This document shows, in pieces, positions 54,139 through 63,572 of a stretch of DNA of 64,000 nucleotides (position 1 is its first letter; every line of letters begins with the position of its first letter). The position numbers and the translations under genes are program-made. A model generated the notes under the pieces. That model worked only from the letters and a program-made list of their open reading frames with translations. It did no database searches and was not told where the DNA came from. The stretch covers positions 169,515,740-169,579,739 of the forward strand of contig CM043944.1 in the NCBI GenBank assembly GCA_014529385.2. Reading direction: 5' to 3'. The DNA is from Adiantum capillus-veneris (lineage: Eukaryota; Streptophyta; Polypodiopsida; Polypodiales; Pteridaceae).

Positions 54139-57100
54139 TTATTTCCAAGAAGAGTAAACACAAAGGTCGTCTAAGAAAGCTTCACAAAACTCTCTCAAAT
54201 ATTCTTTAAAAGCAGTGTTTATTAATCGTTGGAATGTAGCAGGGGCATTTGTTAAGCCAAAAGCCATCACACGAAATGCAAACACGCCAAATTCCGTGAT
54301 GAAGGCAGTTTTAGCTTGGTCCTCTAGCGCTATCGTGATTTGGTTGTAGCCTGAGTACCCATCTAGAAAGCTATAAGCTTCCTTGCCTGCAACTCTTTCG
54401 AGTACATGTTCGGAATATGGTAGGGGGTAATGGTCTCTTCTAGTAGCTGCATTAACTTTTTTGAGGTCCACGCACACCCTGAGTTTCCCATTCTTTTTTG
54501 GCACGATAACTATTGGAGACACCCATTCAGAGTGTTCAATAGGATATATGAACCCACATTTGATAAGCTTTTCTAGTTCTTCTTGAATGATCTTTGCGTA
54601 CTTAGGATTCATCGGGTAGGGTCTTTGTTGTACGGGCTTCGCAGTGCTAATCATAGGGATTGTATGTTGGACCACAGAAGGTGGAACACCTTTCATATCA
54701 TGGTATGTCCAAGCGAATACGTCCTTGAATTCCTTGAGAAGCTCTTTGAGGACCGCCTCTTCAACTTCTGTGAGGTCTTGGGCAATAAAAACAGGTTTTG
54801 ATTCTTCACCGGGGTCAGCTAATTCTATTTCTTTAACTATTTCCGGACCATCATAGATTCCATTATTCCCATCGATAGGTATTCTTTGGGCTTTTGTGTA
54901 CACAACCTTTGCTTCCCCTGTGGTGTAAGATTTGAAATGTTCTGGTGCAGGATGCAAGTCTGTGGATTCTGGTTGTGCTTTGGTTTGTGCTTCCATTTCT
55001 GCTTTCTTGTGTTGTCGAGCTAACTCTTGGTTTTGACGCCTCCTTGCAGTGCGGCTCAACTTTGGCTTGTCTATGATCTCTAATTGGGCTATGTCATGGG
55101 GTCGTGGTCTACACCACATAACATTTTGGAGATATTCACCCCAATAGTCTACCAATTTTCGATGAGCATCACATGCTCCTATATAACTGAGCCATTCTGC
55201 TGAGGATCTCTTCTTTTTTATCCTAGCACGTACATTGGCTCGATATCGACGCCTCTTAAAGTTTTTCTTTTTCTTATTTGAGACCTGCTTTTGATTTGCA
55301 TTTAGATCTGGCTCACTAAAGGAGTCCTCGTTGGTGTCCTCTTCACTCTCGGAGGAGCTATCATCGGTTGATGTGCTCGGTCCTTCCGAATGTTTTGACT
55401 CTGAACTTGCTCCACTCTCTAATTCATGAGATTTAGAATCCGTTTCACTCTGGAAGTCAGTGTCTGAGTCGTGTTGGTTAAAGTCTTCTATTGAGCTATC
55501 GGTGTCCCTGTCAGATTGGTCCACAATTGCCTTGCCCTTAGAAGATGCATGTATGGCACTTATCATGTTCAGAGGTGCAATTTGTGGTACCTCTTCCCCC
55601 TCTGGTGTGACCCAAGTGGTTCCTCTATTTCCCCAGGTATCTATGGTTGCAGCTAGGTGTACCCACTCTACGTTGTCTGATTCCGTCATACCCGGTAACA
55701 CATCCATGTAAGGAGAATCTTGGCCAATGTCTGTATCCTTCTTACAAGTGTAACAATATTGTAGTGGGGATGAGTGAACTGTGGTGTCAGAGCGATGATC
55801 AATAATGGTTTTACTCCCTAAGGGGTGTACCTTACCAGTCACCAAATCCACTCTAAGGACAGAGTCTTGGAATTGCAAATAAACATGATTTTTAGACCAA
55901 TCGTGAACCATTTGTGCTTCCCTCATGAATGGTCGTCCTAAAATCATTTCATATGACATAAGGTGTTTAGAGAAATCCATTACAATGAACGTATGTCGTA
56001 CCTTGTGTCCTAGAACTTTGATCTTAAGATCCTTGAGCATCCCCATAGGTTTGGCTATGGTACCATTTGCCATCTTTACCACAATGTTAGTAACACTGAG
56101 GAGGGGTTTTCCCATGGATTCCCAACAATCTTTTGTAACGATGCTAACTCCCGCACCACCATCAAGAATTCCCTTTATAGTTAATCCCTTGGTAGTGATG
56201 GGTAGGGTCACATTAGACTCGTCGCCTTCAAAATACTGCCCTAATTCGTTAATGGGTACCTCGATCACGGACTCGTGTCCATCTAAGTCAAGTGATTGCA
56301 CATGATTTTCCTCATCAATCATAATCGAGTCAGGCCTATTTGGTTGCGCAAACTGCGGTAATCCCATTCGTAGCTCTCCGTTAAGGAATGCTCGAAGTGC
56401 GAGGAATAACTCAGGATCTCCATACAGCTTTGCTATGATCGTGGTCCGGACCTCACAAGACATGAAGTCCACTAGTTTGGCAACATTCATTGGTATTTTG
56501 CAGGGTGTAGGTCCTTGACTAGGAACTGGTGAGGATGGAATCTCATATTCCTCAATGGGATCAGGTATTCCTTCGTTAAACATCCTTTCCAACAAGAAGG
56601 GTGTATGATCACTTTCTGATGTCCCGTCCTCACTCCCTTCTTGGATGATACTAGATATGGCTAACGGTCTATGGTTCATGTGGGGTGGATGAACTTGCGT
56701 GGGAAACATTGTGTCATGAATTTTGACATGCGTGGGTTCTGGTTCTAGTTTCCCTTGAGTCTCCTCCACTAAACCTCTTAGATGTTTCACCTACTCAATC
56801 TCATCTACTGGGTTTGGGTACGTCCCAATCTTCTTTTTACGATTCTTCCCTTTTTGCCCCTGCGGTTTATCTTGGGGGTCTTGGATTGGATTTGGAAACA
56901 CTTGTGGTGTTTTCAGAGGCTCTTTATGGTTTTCTCTTATTCGGTTTTCATTTGGTTCCATGTTACGGTTTTCTTTGTCGGTCTTTCCCTTTGTGGTATT
57001 GGTTCTAGTCTCCATTGTCTCGATTGAATCTGAATCATCCTCGAGGTCATTCATATACACGGGGTCATCTCCTGTTCCTATGTTTGTTTTGGAACTTGGC

Positions 57101-57210
57101 TTTGAATTTCCCGTATTCTGCGACCTCTTCCTTCGTGTCTTCTTTTTCTTTGCTTGGATAACTGATGCGGTATCTCTCTCTTCAAGGATATGGCCTGGCC
57201 CTTGAAGCAT
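54139..57210 (-). pseudogene. Element 3 protease-like domain, long linker and reverse transcriptase
   Basis: A basic N-terminal part (57210-56791) ends at an in-frame TAG, and the same frame continues to 54139. Counting from 56790, a retropepsin-like fold is at 205-290 (ILDGGAGVSIVT, then ILGRPFM), with D-G-G in place of D-S/T-G. A 400-residue linker follows, acidic and Ser-rich at 430-495 and strongly basic at 505-528. RT starts near 700 with VCVDLKKVN (772-780), SFLDGYSGYNQ (catalytic Asp 810) and AFLDDLCVY (Asp 874/875). The frame stops at a TAA (54139-54141) where RT should continue. RT copies the RNA genome. Confidence 0.9.
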
Positions 57211-58388
57211 GGACCGTGTAATCGCATAAGTGGGTGCGACGGGTGGTACGATGTCACACTAGCAATTTCGACCAAATTTAGGGGTGTGATTTTAGGCGCA
57301 TTTGGGTTATAGGGGCATTGGGCAATCAAGTGATCTATGCCACAACGATTACATGTGAGTATTGGCATTGCAGACGTGCTCCCTTGATTCATTTGCATCT
57401 GTGCAGCATTCTTTTGCAGCCTAATAGGGCACTCCGCTGCTCGATGCGGTCCACCACACTCGTAGCATTGAAGAGGTGGCCTCCTAGCCTGGGTGTTGAT
57501 ATTTTGACCTCTGGATATGAGAGCAGCAGCTTGATAAACCGGCTTGACTTGCCCCCAACAATCTTCCATGTAGTATATAGGACACTCTTCCAATGTATCA
57601 AGTCCGTAGGCAATACTAGTGTCTATTTCCTCCTCACAGTCATCTGCATAAGCATTAGATGGCTCGCAACCCACTTGGTTCATAGGGGCGACTCTTGGAT
57701 GCGGGGGCTGCGGTCCTAGCACAGGAGGTGGTAGCGGTGTAGCTTGTACAACATTTTGAGATCTAGGGACCATGTGTTGCAGTAGTTGCTCAACAGGTGG
57801 AGCAGGCATCAATACAGGAGCTCGTGGCGCATCCGTCCAGGCTACAGGTGGTCTATTTTCCATCATACGTTTGATCATTAAACAATCCTTAGCTTGGTGA
57901 CCATACCTACCACATGCGTTGCAAGTTCCATTAAATTTTACTCTAAACGTAGGGCACTCACTAGTGCTATGTGGACCTAAGCAAATGGAACACCATTGTT
58001 GCTCCCTTCTTGGATACATGTGACTATTTTGAGGGGGTCGATTATCCTTAAGAGACTCTTGGATTGCCTTGGTGAGGTCTGTCAAGAATGTCTCAAATAC
58101 CTTTGGCTCATTGGCAATGGGCTTTGCAGTCATGGGTTCATACTCAATGGCTTGTGAGCTAGTGGATCTCGTGTCAGTAGACACCCTCATGCCTGCTATC
58201 ATCAAGTTGTCCTCTAATTGGATTGCATTGGCAGTGACATCTTCCCAGGTTGTGATACCTCTAATCACTAGTCCATTATAGATTCCTTCATTCCTCAACC
58301 CTCGAATGAATCGATCAAGAAGTTGGTTATTGTTGAAGCGCTCATTTACAGGGCAGCGAGAGTTTAAGTGCTTTAGACGACTAATGAA
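57078..58388 (-). CDS. Element 3 gag, C-terminal part with four zinc knuckles
   Basis: Continues the gag frame of 63573-64000 across the Element 5 insertion without loss. Counting from 58298, knuckles are at 103-115, 126-139, 278-290 and 316-328. The second is the canonical CX2CX4HX4C (CNACGRYGHQAKDC). The other three are CX2CX3HX4C (for example CYECGGPHRAAEC). Pro-rich and acidic linkers separate the pairs. The basic C-terminus overlaps the start of the protease/RT frame by about 130 nt, that frame being -1 relative to gag. Gag packages the element RNA; four knuckles is more than usual for plant gypsy elements. Confidence 0.85.
   Translation of the reverse strand, partial: FISRLKHLNSRCPVNERFNNNQLLDRFIRGLRNEGIYNGLVIRGITTWEDVTANAIQLEDNLMIAGMRVSTDTRSTSSQAIEYEPMTAKPIANEPKVFETFLTDLTKAIQESLKDNRPPQNSHMYPRREQQWCSICLGPHSTSECPTFRVKFNGTCNACGRYGHQAKDCLMIKRMMENRPPVAWTDAPRAPVLMPAPPVEQLLQHMVPRSQNVVQATPLPPPVLGPQPPHPRVAPMNQVGCEPSNAYADDCEEEIDTSIAYGLDTLEECPIYYMEDCWGQVKPVYQAAALISRGQNINTQARRPPLQCYECGGPHRAAECPIRLQKNAAQMQMNQGSTSAMPILTCNRCGIDHLIAQCPYNPNAPKITPLNLVEIASVTSYHPSHPLMRLHGPCFKGQAISLKREIPHQLSKQRKRRHEGRGRRIREIQSQVPKQT
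58384..58388. repeat. Target-site duplication of Element 5 (ATGAA), left
   Basis: Matches 63573-63577. Confidence 0.92.
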
Positions 58389-58666
58389 TGTTGAAGATGA
58401 TGAAACAGGAAACAGAAGGAAGACAGCAACTCAGAGTAGGAAGAAGATGGAGAAGGAGAAGACATAGAGCTTGTGTACGAGATCTCTGTAGTCTCTCTCT
58501 CTGTATTAGAATAATAATTGTATACAAACTCAGAGCTACAAAGCTTATATGAAACCCTAAGAGATAAGGTGTCCTTTCACACCGGATGTCCAGGGGGAAA
58601 AACCCAGTGGGAGAAAAGTGCCCCTGGTGAAGCGCGTATACACACTAACACTACTACATGTCTACA
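58389..58666 (-). repeat. Element 5 3' LTR
   Basis: 278 bp, TGTTGAAGATG...ATGTCTACA on the plus strand. I find no difference from 63295-63572. Confidence 0.95.
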
Positions 58667-58677
58667 AATCCCCCCTG
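58667..58677 (-). promoter_or_regulatory. Element 5 polypurine tract
   Basis: Minus strand AGGGGGGATT immediately before the 3' LTR (TGTAGACATG). Confidence 0.85.
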
Positions 58678-58743
58678 TAGTGATAGTGTGAATCCGTACA
58701 AGGTAGTAGATCATCATGTGTATAAGAGTAAGCCCAAAGCTTT

Positions 58744-61700
58744 TCAGAAAGCTTCAAACTTTTCTCGTGATAACGCCTTCATAAATAGATCTGCAATGTT
58801 ATGCTGTGTAGGACAGTAAGTTAGTGTGATCTCCCCTGCATGTAGCCTTTCCCTGACATAGTGGTAGTGAACCTCTATGTGCTTTGTTCTTGCATGAAAT
58901 ACTGGATTCCTTGCAACTGCCATAGCACTCTGACTGTCAGTGAAAATGGTAGTGGGTGCCTGTTGACACTCACAAAGATCTGCCAATAACCTGCGTATCC
59001 ATACACAATCAACTGTTGCCGTGAAAGCTGCCCTGTACTCAGCTTCACAAGTTGATGTAGCCACTGTGGGTTGCTTCTTGCTTAGCCAAGATATACATGC
59101 ATTTCCCAAGAAAAAACAATTGCCACTTGTGGAATGTCGTGTGTCAAAATCACCAGCCCAATCTGAATCGCTGTAACCAAGAAGCTGCATAGAACTGTGC
59201 TTTCCATACATATCCCCCCTTGGAAAGAACATGGCAAGATTAGGGGTACCTGAAAGGTAACGAAGTATGCGCTTCACAGCCTGCCAATGATGCATACCTG
59301 GGCTGTGCATAAATCTGCTTGCTTGTGAAACCCCAAATTGAATGTCTGGACGAGTGTTGCCTGCCAAATATATCAAGCAACCAACCGCTGCTGCATAAGT
59401 ATGTACATCAAAAGGTTCTCCAGCATCGTGCATGCTCAACTTTGATCCAGTTTCTACGGGTGTAGAGATTGGCTTACAATTTTGCATACCAAACTTGTCC
59501 AAAATTTTATGCAAATATTTTGCCTGCAACATGTATATGCCATCCTCTGATTGCACAAACTGAATACCCAAGTAATAATGTAGCAAACCAAGATCAGACA
59601 TCTCAAAGGTTTTTCTCAAAGCATCTTTAAACGCTTCAATTTCATCTGCAGTATTGCCTGTAAGAAGCATATCATCCACATAAAGTGTTAGCATAATGAG
59701 AACTCCATCTCTCTTTTTGACATACAAAGTACTTTCTGTTGGACTATTCTGAAATCCCTGGCCAATCAAATAAGTATGTATCTTCTCATACCATGCTCTT
59801 GGAGCCTGTTTGAGACCATACAAAGCTTTACGCAATCTACATACCTTTTGCTCTTGACCTTTTACAACAAAACCACTTGGTTGACTTATATAAACTTCTT
59901 CCTGCAAATCACCATTCAAAAAAGCAGTTTTGATATCCAACTGATGCACTTTCCAACCATGATGAGCAGCAATTGCAACTAGTGATCTAACTGTGGACGC
60001 ACGAGAAGTAGGAGCAAAGGTTTCATCATAATCTATGCCTTTCTGTTGCGCATAGCCTTTTGCCACAAGCCTTGCTTTGTACCTGTCAACAGTACCATCT
60101 TGTTTCCTTTTTACCTTAAAAACCCACTTTGTACCAATAGGCTTTTTACCTGTAGGCAAGTCCACTAGATCCCATGTATGATTCTTATGAATAGAATCAA
60201 TTTCTTGTTGCATAGCATCTTTCCACTGAACACACTCTAAAGCTTGTTCAAATGAATCAGGCTCATCTGCATCACAAAGAGTACTAAAGCAAGCCAAATC
60301 TACTTGCTCTCTGCCAAAAGTAGTACCAACACGTGTTTTTCGTGGCAACGGTGCATCCAACTTGCTATCCTGCAAAGTTTTTTGAACCCATTTAGGCAAG
60401 ATTCTTTCTTCCCTGAGAACTTCTTGCTCTTCACGCACAATTTCCTCTACATCATGAGGTGTCACATGCTGATCAAAATATTGATCAAGATTATCAACCT
60501 GTTGTGATTCTTGATTCTCCACAAAAGAAGGAATCAAACCTTCAAATACATCATGTGTCTGCATATGAGGTACATCAAAAGAAACCATAGGTTGAGCAGT
60601 AGTTTCTGCAAAAATTACATCACGACTTTCAAAAATCTTGTTTGTAGCAGGATTGTAAAGTCTATAACCTTTACTTCCACTACTGTACCCCACAAATATA
60701 CATTTGATTGCCTTATCATCAAGCTTCCCACGTAACTGCTGAGGGATGTGAGCATAAGCAAGACAACCAAAAACACGAAGATAACTGACTGAAGGTTTTT
60801 TGTCATACCAAGCTTCATATGCAGTAATGGTCTTCAAGGCACGAGTAGGACACCTGTTCAAAACATGTGCTGCACAAGCAACTGCCTCCATCCATAGCTT
60901 ATGAGGCAAACTCTTAGCCTTGAGCATACATCTAGCCGTCTCCATTAAAGACCTGTTCTTCCTTTCTGCAACACCATTCTGTTGTGGTGTGTATGGCATA
61001 GTGCATTGGTGTTTAATGCCTTTCTTTCCCAAAAAATCCTTAAATGCACCTGACATGTATTCACCTCCTCGATCGGTACGAAGAGTCTGTACTTTGCAAC
61101 CTGTTTCATTTTCAACCATGGCGACATAATGTTGAAAAACTGCAAACACATCTGACTTTGCTTTGAGTGGATACACCCAACAAAACCTGGAAAAGTCATC
61201 AATGAAGGTCACAAAATAAAGGCTGTTTCCTATAGATGGCGTCCTCATAGGACCACATACATCACTGTGTACAAGTTGCAACTTTCGTGCCGCTCTAACT
61301 GAACCATCCTGCGAAAATGCAAATCTGTGCATCTTTCCAAGAACGCAACCTTCACATACATGTCTTGGTGGCATCTCCAATAAAGACAAATCATGCACCA
61401 TATTATGACGTTGTAAAGTCATCAAACTGCCATAACCAACATGCCCAAATCTAGCATGCCACAACTCAGCATCCTGCATGGCCTGAGTCTTTGTTTCTGC
61501 AATACATACCTGAATCTGCTTTTCATAACGATCTAGCCCAAATAGTCCATTGTCCAGCGTACCTGTAGTGATAAGAGAATAACCATTCTCTCGATCTCGC
61601 ACAACACATCTGTCATCCTCAAAAATGACCCGAAGACCATTTTTTGCAAGAGAGGATACAGACAACAAATTCTTCTCGATCCCTGGAACATATAAGACAT

Positions 61701-62910
61701 CTGGCAAGCATAAATCTGAACCATCTAAAATGGTAATCAAAATCTTACCAACGCCTTTGATTGGATAAGAAGCATTATTTGCACATGTCACCTTCTTTCC
61801 TGCTGGAGCTGCATCCAATGAACAAAACAAATCCTTCCTTGAAGTAATATGCCTGGATGCACCACTATCAAAGTACCAAATCATTTGTGTCTTGTCAACA
61901 CTGTAAGCAGAAAAATCTGAACATACTACAAAAGCATAAGAATCCTGCACAAAGTTTGCAGACTCTTCTTTAGCTGTAGAAGAATCACCAGAAGCTGAAA
62001 CAACCAAACTTGACTCTTTCTTCTTTTCTTTAGCAATTCGCTTTTTACACTCACTAATGTAGTGACCAGGTTTCTTGCAGTAGTGACATTTACCTTTCTT
62101 CTTGGACTTGTCGGAATCACCTTTAGACTTCTCTGAAGATTGTCCTGCACTTGACTTGGAGTGATGAGCACTCTCTTTACCCCTGTTTTTGTTTAGTACA
62201 ACAAGAGCATGATCCATACCATCCACCTGTAAAGACTTGTTCTTACGTGATTGATCCTCCTGCAATAGCAATGCCACTAACTCTTCAAAATGAAGAGGGT
62301 CAGGATTAGCTCGCAAAGACAGAGTCAAAGAAGTCTGAAAAGTCAAATAAGATGGTGGTAGTGAATTGAGTGTTTTGGAAACCAAGTCCTTCTCTGGAAT
62401 CACTTCATCAATGCTAAGCAATTGCTCTTTAAGATCCCTGATTTTTGTAAGATGCTCGACAATATCGTCACCTTCGTCCATCTGTATTTTGTCAAGTTGT
62501 TTCTTCAAAAACTCTATTCTGGCAGCGTTTCTTCCTCCAAACATAGCTTGCAGAGTGTTCCAAGCATCCTCAGAAGTTCTGCAAGATCTGATATGTGGTG
62601 TGATTGTCCTCTTTATGGTTAAGGCAATCACAGCCATAGCCTGTGCATCTTTAGTATCCCATCTCTTTTGCTCTGGAGTGACTTGTGAGGGTCCTGCACC
62701 AACAGCTGCACCACGACTAGGTGTGGCAGGTGCAATGCTACCTGGACGAACTTCATCTCCAGATACATAATCCCACAATCCTTTACCAACCAAAACATTT
62801 TTGGCCATAAAAGACCAAAGAGAATAGTTGGTACCATCCAATTTGTCTTCGGATGTAAACGCACCAAAAATCTCTTTCTCCGTAGATTGAGCCATACTGT
62901 AGATGCACAC
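58744..62910 (-). CDS. Element 5 copia gag-pol polyprotein
   Basis: One open frame of 1388 codons; translation probably starts at MAQSTEKEIF, the sixth codon. Gag is at about 20-240. The zinc knuckle CHYCKKPGHYISEC is at 275-288 and protease at 345-355 (WYFDSGASRHIT, D348). The integrase N-terminal zinc region is at 483-522 (LWHARFGH...CEGC). The integrase core has D550 (HSDVCGP), D613 (RTDRGGEY) and E649 (QNGVAERKN). RT has D992 (QLDIKTAFLNG) and YVDD 1077-1080. RNase H has D1248/D1250, E1289/E1291 in CEAEY and D1325 (TDSQSA). Order protease-integrase-RT is diagnostic of copia. No stop or frameshift; every catalytic residue I can name is present. Confidence 0.97.
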   Translation of the reverse strand: MCIYSMAQSTEKEIFGAFTSEDKLDGTNYSLWSFMAKNVLVGKGLWDYVSGDEVRPGSIAPATPSRGAAVGAGPSQVTPEQKRWDTKDAQAMAVIALTIKRTITPHIRSCRTSEDAWNTLQAMFGGRNAARIEFLKKQLDKIQMDEGDDIVEHLTKIRDLKEQLLSIDEVIPEKDLVSKTLNSLPPSYLTFQTSLTLSLRANPDPLHFEELVALLLQEDQSRKNKSLQVDGMDHALVVLNKNRGKESAHHSKSSAGQSSEKSKGDSDKSKKKGKCHYCKKPGHYISECKKRIAKEKKKESSLVVSASGDSSTAKEESANFVQDSYAFVVCSDFSAYSVDKTQMIWYFDSGASRHITSRKDLFCSLDAAPAGKKVTCANNASYPIKGVGKILITILDGSDLCLPDVLYVPGIEKNLLSVSSLAKNGLRVIFEDDRCVVRDRENGYSLITTGTLDNGLFGLDRYEKQIQVCIAETKTQAMQDAELWHARFGHVGYGSLMTLQRHNMVHDLSLLEMPPRHVCEGCVLGKMHRFAFSQDGSVRAARKLQLVHSDVCGPMRTPSIGNSLYFVTFIDDFSRFCWVYPLKAKSDVFAVFQHYVAMVENETGCKVQTLRTDRGGEYMSGAFKDFLGKKGIKHQCTMPYTPQQNGVAERKNRSLMETARCMLKAKSLPHKLWMEAVACAAHVLNRCPTRALKTITAYEAWYDKKPSVSYLRVFGCLAYAHIPQQLRGKLDDKAIKCIFVGYSSGSKGYRLYNPATNKIFESRDVIFAETTAQPMVSFDVPHMQTHDVFEGLIPSFVENQESQQVDNLDQYFDQHVTPHDVEEIVREEQEVLREERILPKWVQKTLQDSKLDAPLPRKTRVGTTFGREQVDLACFSTLCDADEPDSFEQALECVQWKDAMQQEIDSIHKNHTWDLVDLPTGKKPIGTKWVFKVKRKQDGTVDRYKARLVAKGYAQQKGIDYDETFAPTSRASTVRSLVAIAAHHGWKVHQLDIKTAFLNGDLQEEVYISQPSGFVVKGQEQKVCRLRKALYGLKQAPRAWYEKIHTYLIGQGFQNSPTESTLYVKKRDGVLIMLTLYVDDMLLTGNTADEIEAFKDALRKTFEMSDLGLLHYYLGIQFVQSEDGIYMLQAKYLHKILDKFGMQNCKPISTPVETGSKLSMHDAGEPFDVHTYAAAVGCLIYLAGNTRPDIQFGVSQASRFMHSPGMHHWQAVKRILRYLSGTPNLAMFFPRGDMYGKHSSMQLLGYSDSDWAGDFDTRHSTSGNCFFLGNACISWLSKKQPTVATSTCEAEYRAAFTATVDCVWIRRLLADLCECQQAPTTIFTDSQSAMAVARNPVFHARTKHIEVHYHYVRERLHAGEITLTYCPTQHNIADLFMKALSREKFEAF

Positions 62911-63280
62911 AAGAGAGCAAAAGAACCTCCAAGAGATTCACAAATCTCCTCTCCAATCCAAGCAAAACTCTACACAAAATCTCAGCACAAAGCTAAGACA
63001 AGCTGCTTCCCAAAAGAACTGTTTACCTGAAGAAAATATGTCAAAAAGCACACCCTCTTGATCTAAACGCCTCCAAAAAGTAACTTCTGCTACGCTACTC
63101 AGAACAAAATTCTGAGGGCTCGAACGGCTTCGAAAGGGGGGTAAAACGCCAAGTCACCTAATCAGAATACTCCCGGAACGTCGAGGATGCTCCCACGAAC
63201 AAATTTTCCGAAAACTGCCTGAAAACTGCGATTGCGCGCGCGGACGCGAAAACGCAAGTAGAAGCTCTGGAAATCACCTC
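62911..63280 (-). other. Element 5 leader
   Basis: About 370 bp between primer site and polyprotein. It carries the 39-nt block 63118-63156 and the 16-nt GCGCGCGCGGACGCGA block (63234-63249), both shared with Element 1's leader in the same order. Confidence 0.8.
63118..63156 (-). promoter_or_regulatory. Conserved leader block shared with Element 1
   Basis: Matches 38691-38729 at 36 of 39 positions while the LTRs of the two elements are unlike each other. Confidence 0.7.
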
Positions 63281-63292
63281 GCTCTGATACCA
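63281..63292 (-). promoter_or_regulatory. Element 5 primer-binding site
   Basis: TGGTATCAGAGC on the minus strand, two bases from the 5' LTR. Confidence 0.93.
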
Positions 63293-63294
63293 AT

Positions 63295-63572
63295 TGTTGA
63301 AGATGATGAAACAGGAAACAGAAGGAAGACAGCAACTCAGAGTAGGAAGAAGATGGAGAAGGAGAAGACATAGAGCTTGTGTACGAGATCTCTGTAGTCT
63401 CTCTCTCTGTATTAGAATAATAATTGTATACAAACTCAGAGCTACAAAGCTTATATGAAACCCTAAGAGATAAGGTGTCCTTTCACACCGGATGTCCAGG
63501 GGGAAAAACCCAGTGGGAGAAAAGTGCCCCTGGTGAAGCGCGTATACACACTAACACTACTACATGTCTACA
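63295..63572 (-). repeat. Element 5 5' LTR
   Basis: 278 bp. A TATA-like TCATATAA lies at 63451-63458 on the minus strand. ATGAA follows at 63573-63577. Confidence 0.95.

Larger units (their letters stand above)
58389..63572 (-). mobile_element. Element 5: intact Ty1/copia retrotransposon nested in Element 3 gag
   Basis: 5184 bp with two 278-bp LTRs that look identical on direct reading, TG...CA ends, the target duplication ATGAA, a Met-tRNA primer site, a polypurine tract and one uninterrupted polyprotein with all copia domains. It has every feature of a very recent, possibly active insertion. Confidence 0.96.

Noticed and set aside
62366-62770. 134-codon plus-strand ORF inside Element 5
   Set aside because: Antisense to copia gag; no recognisable features.
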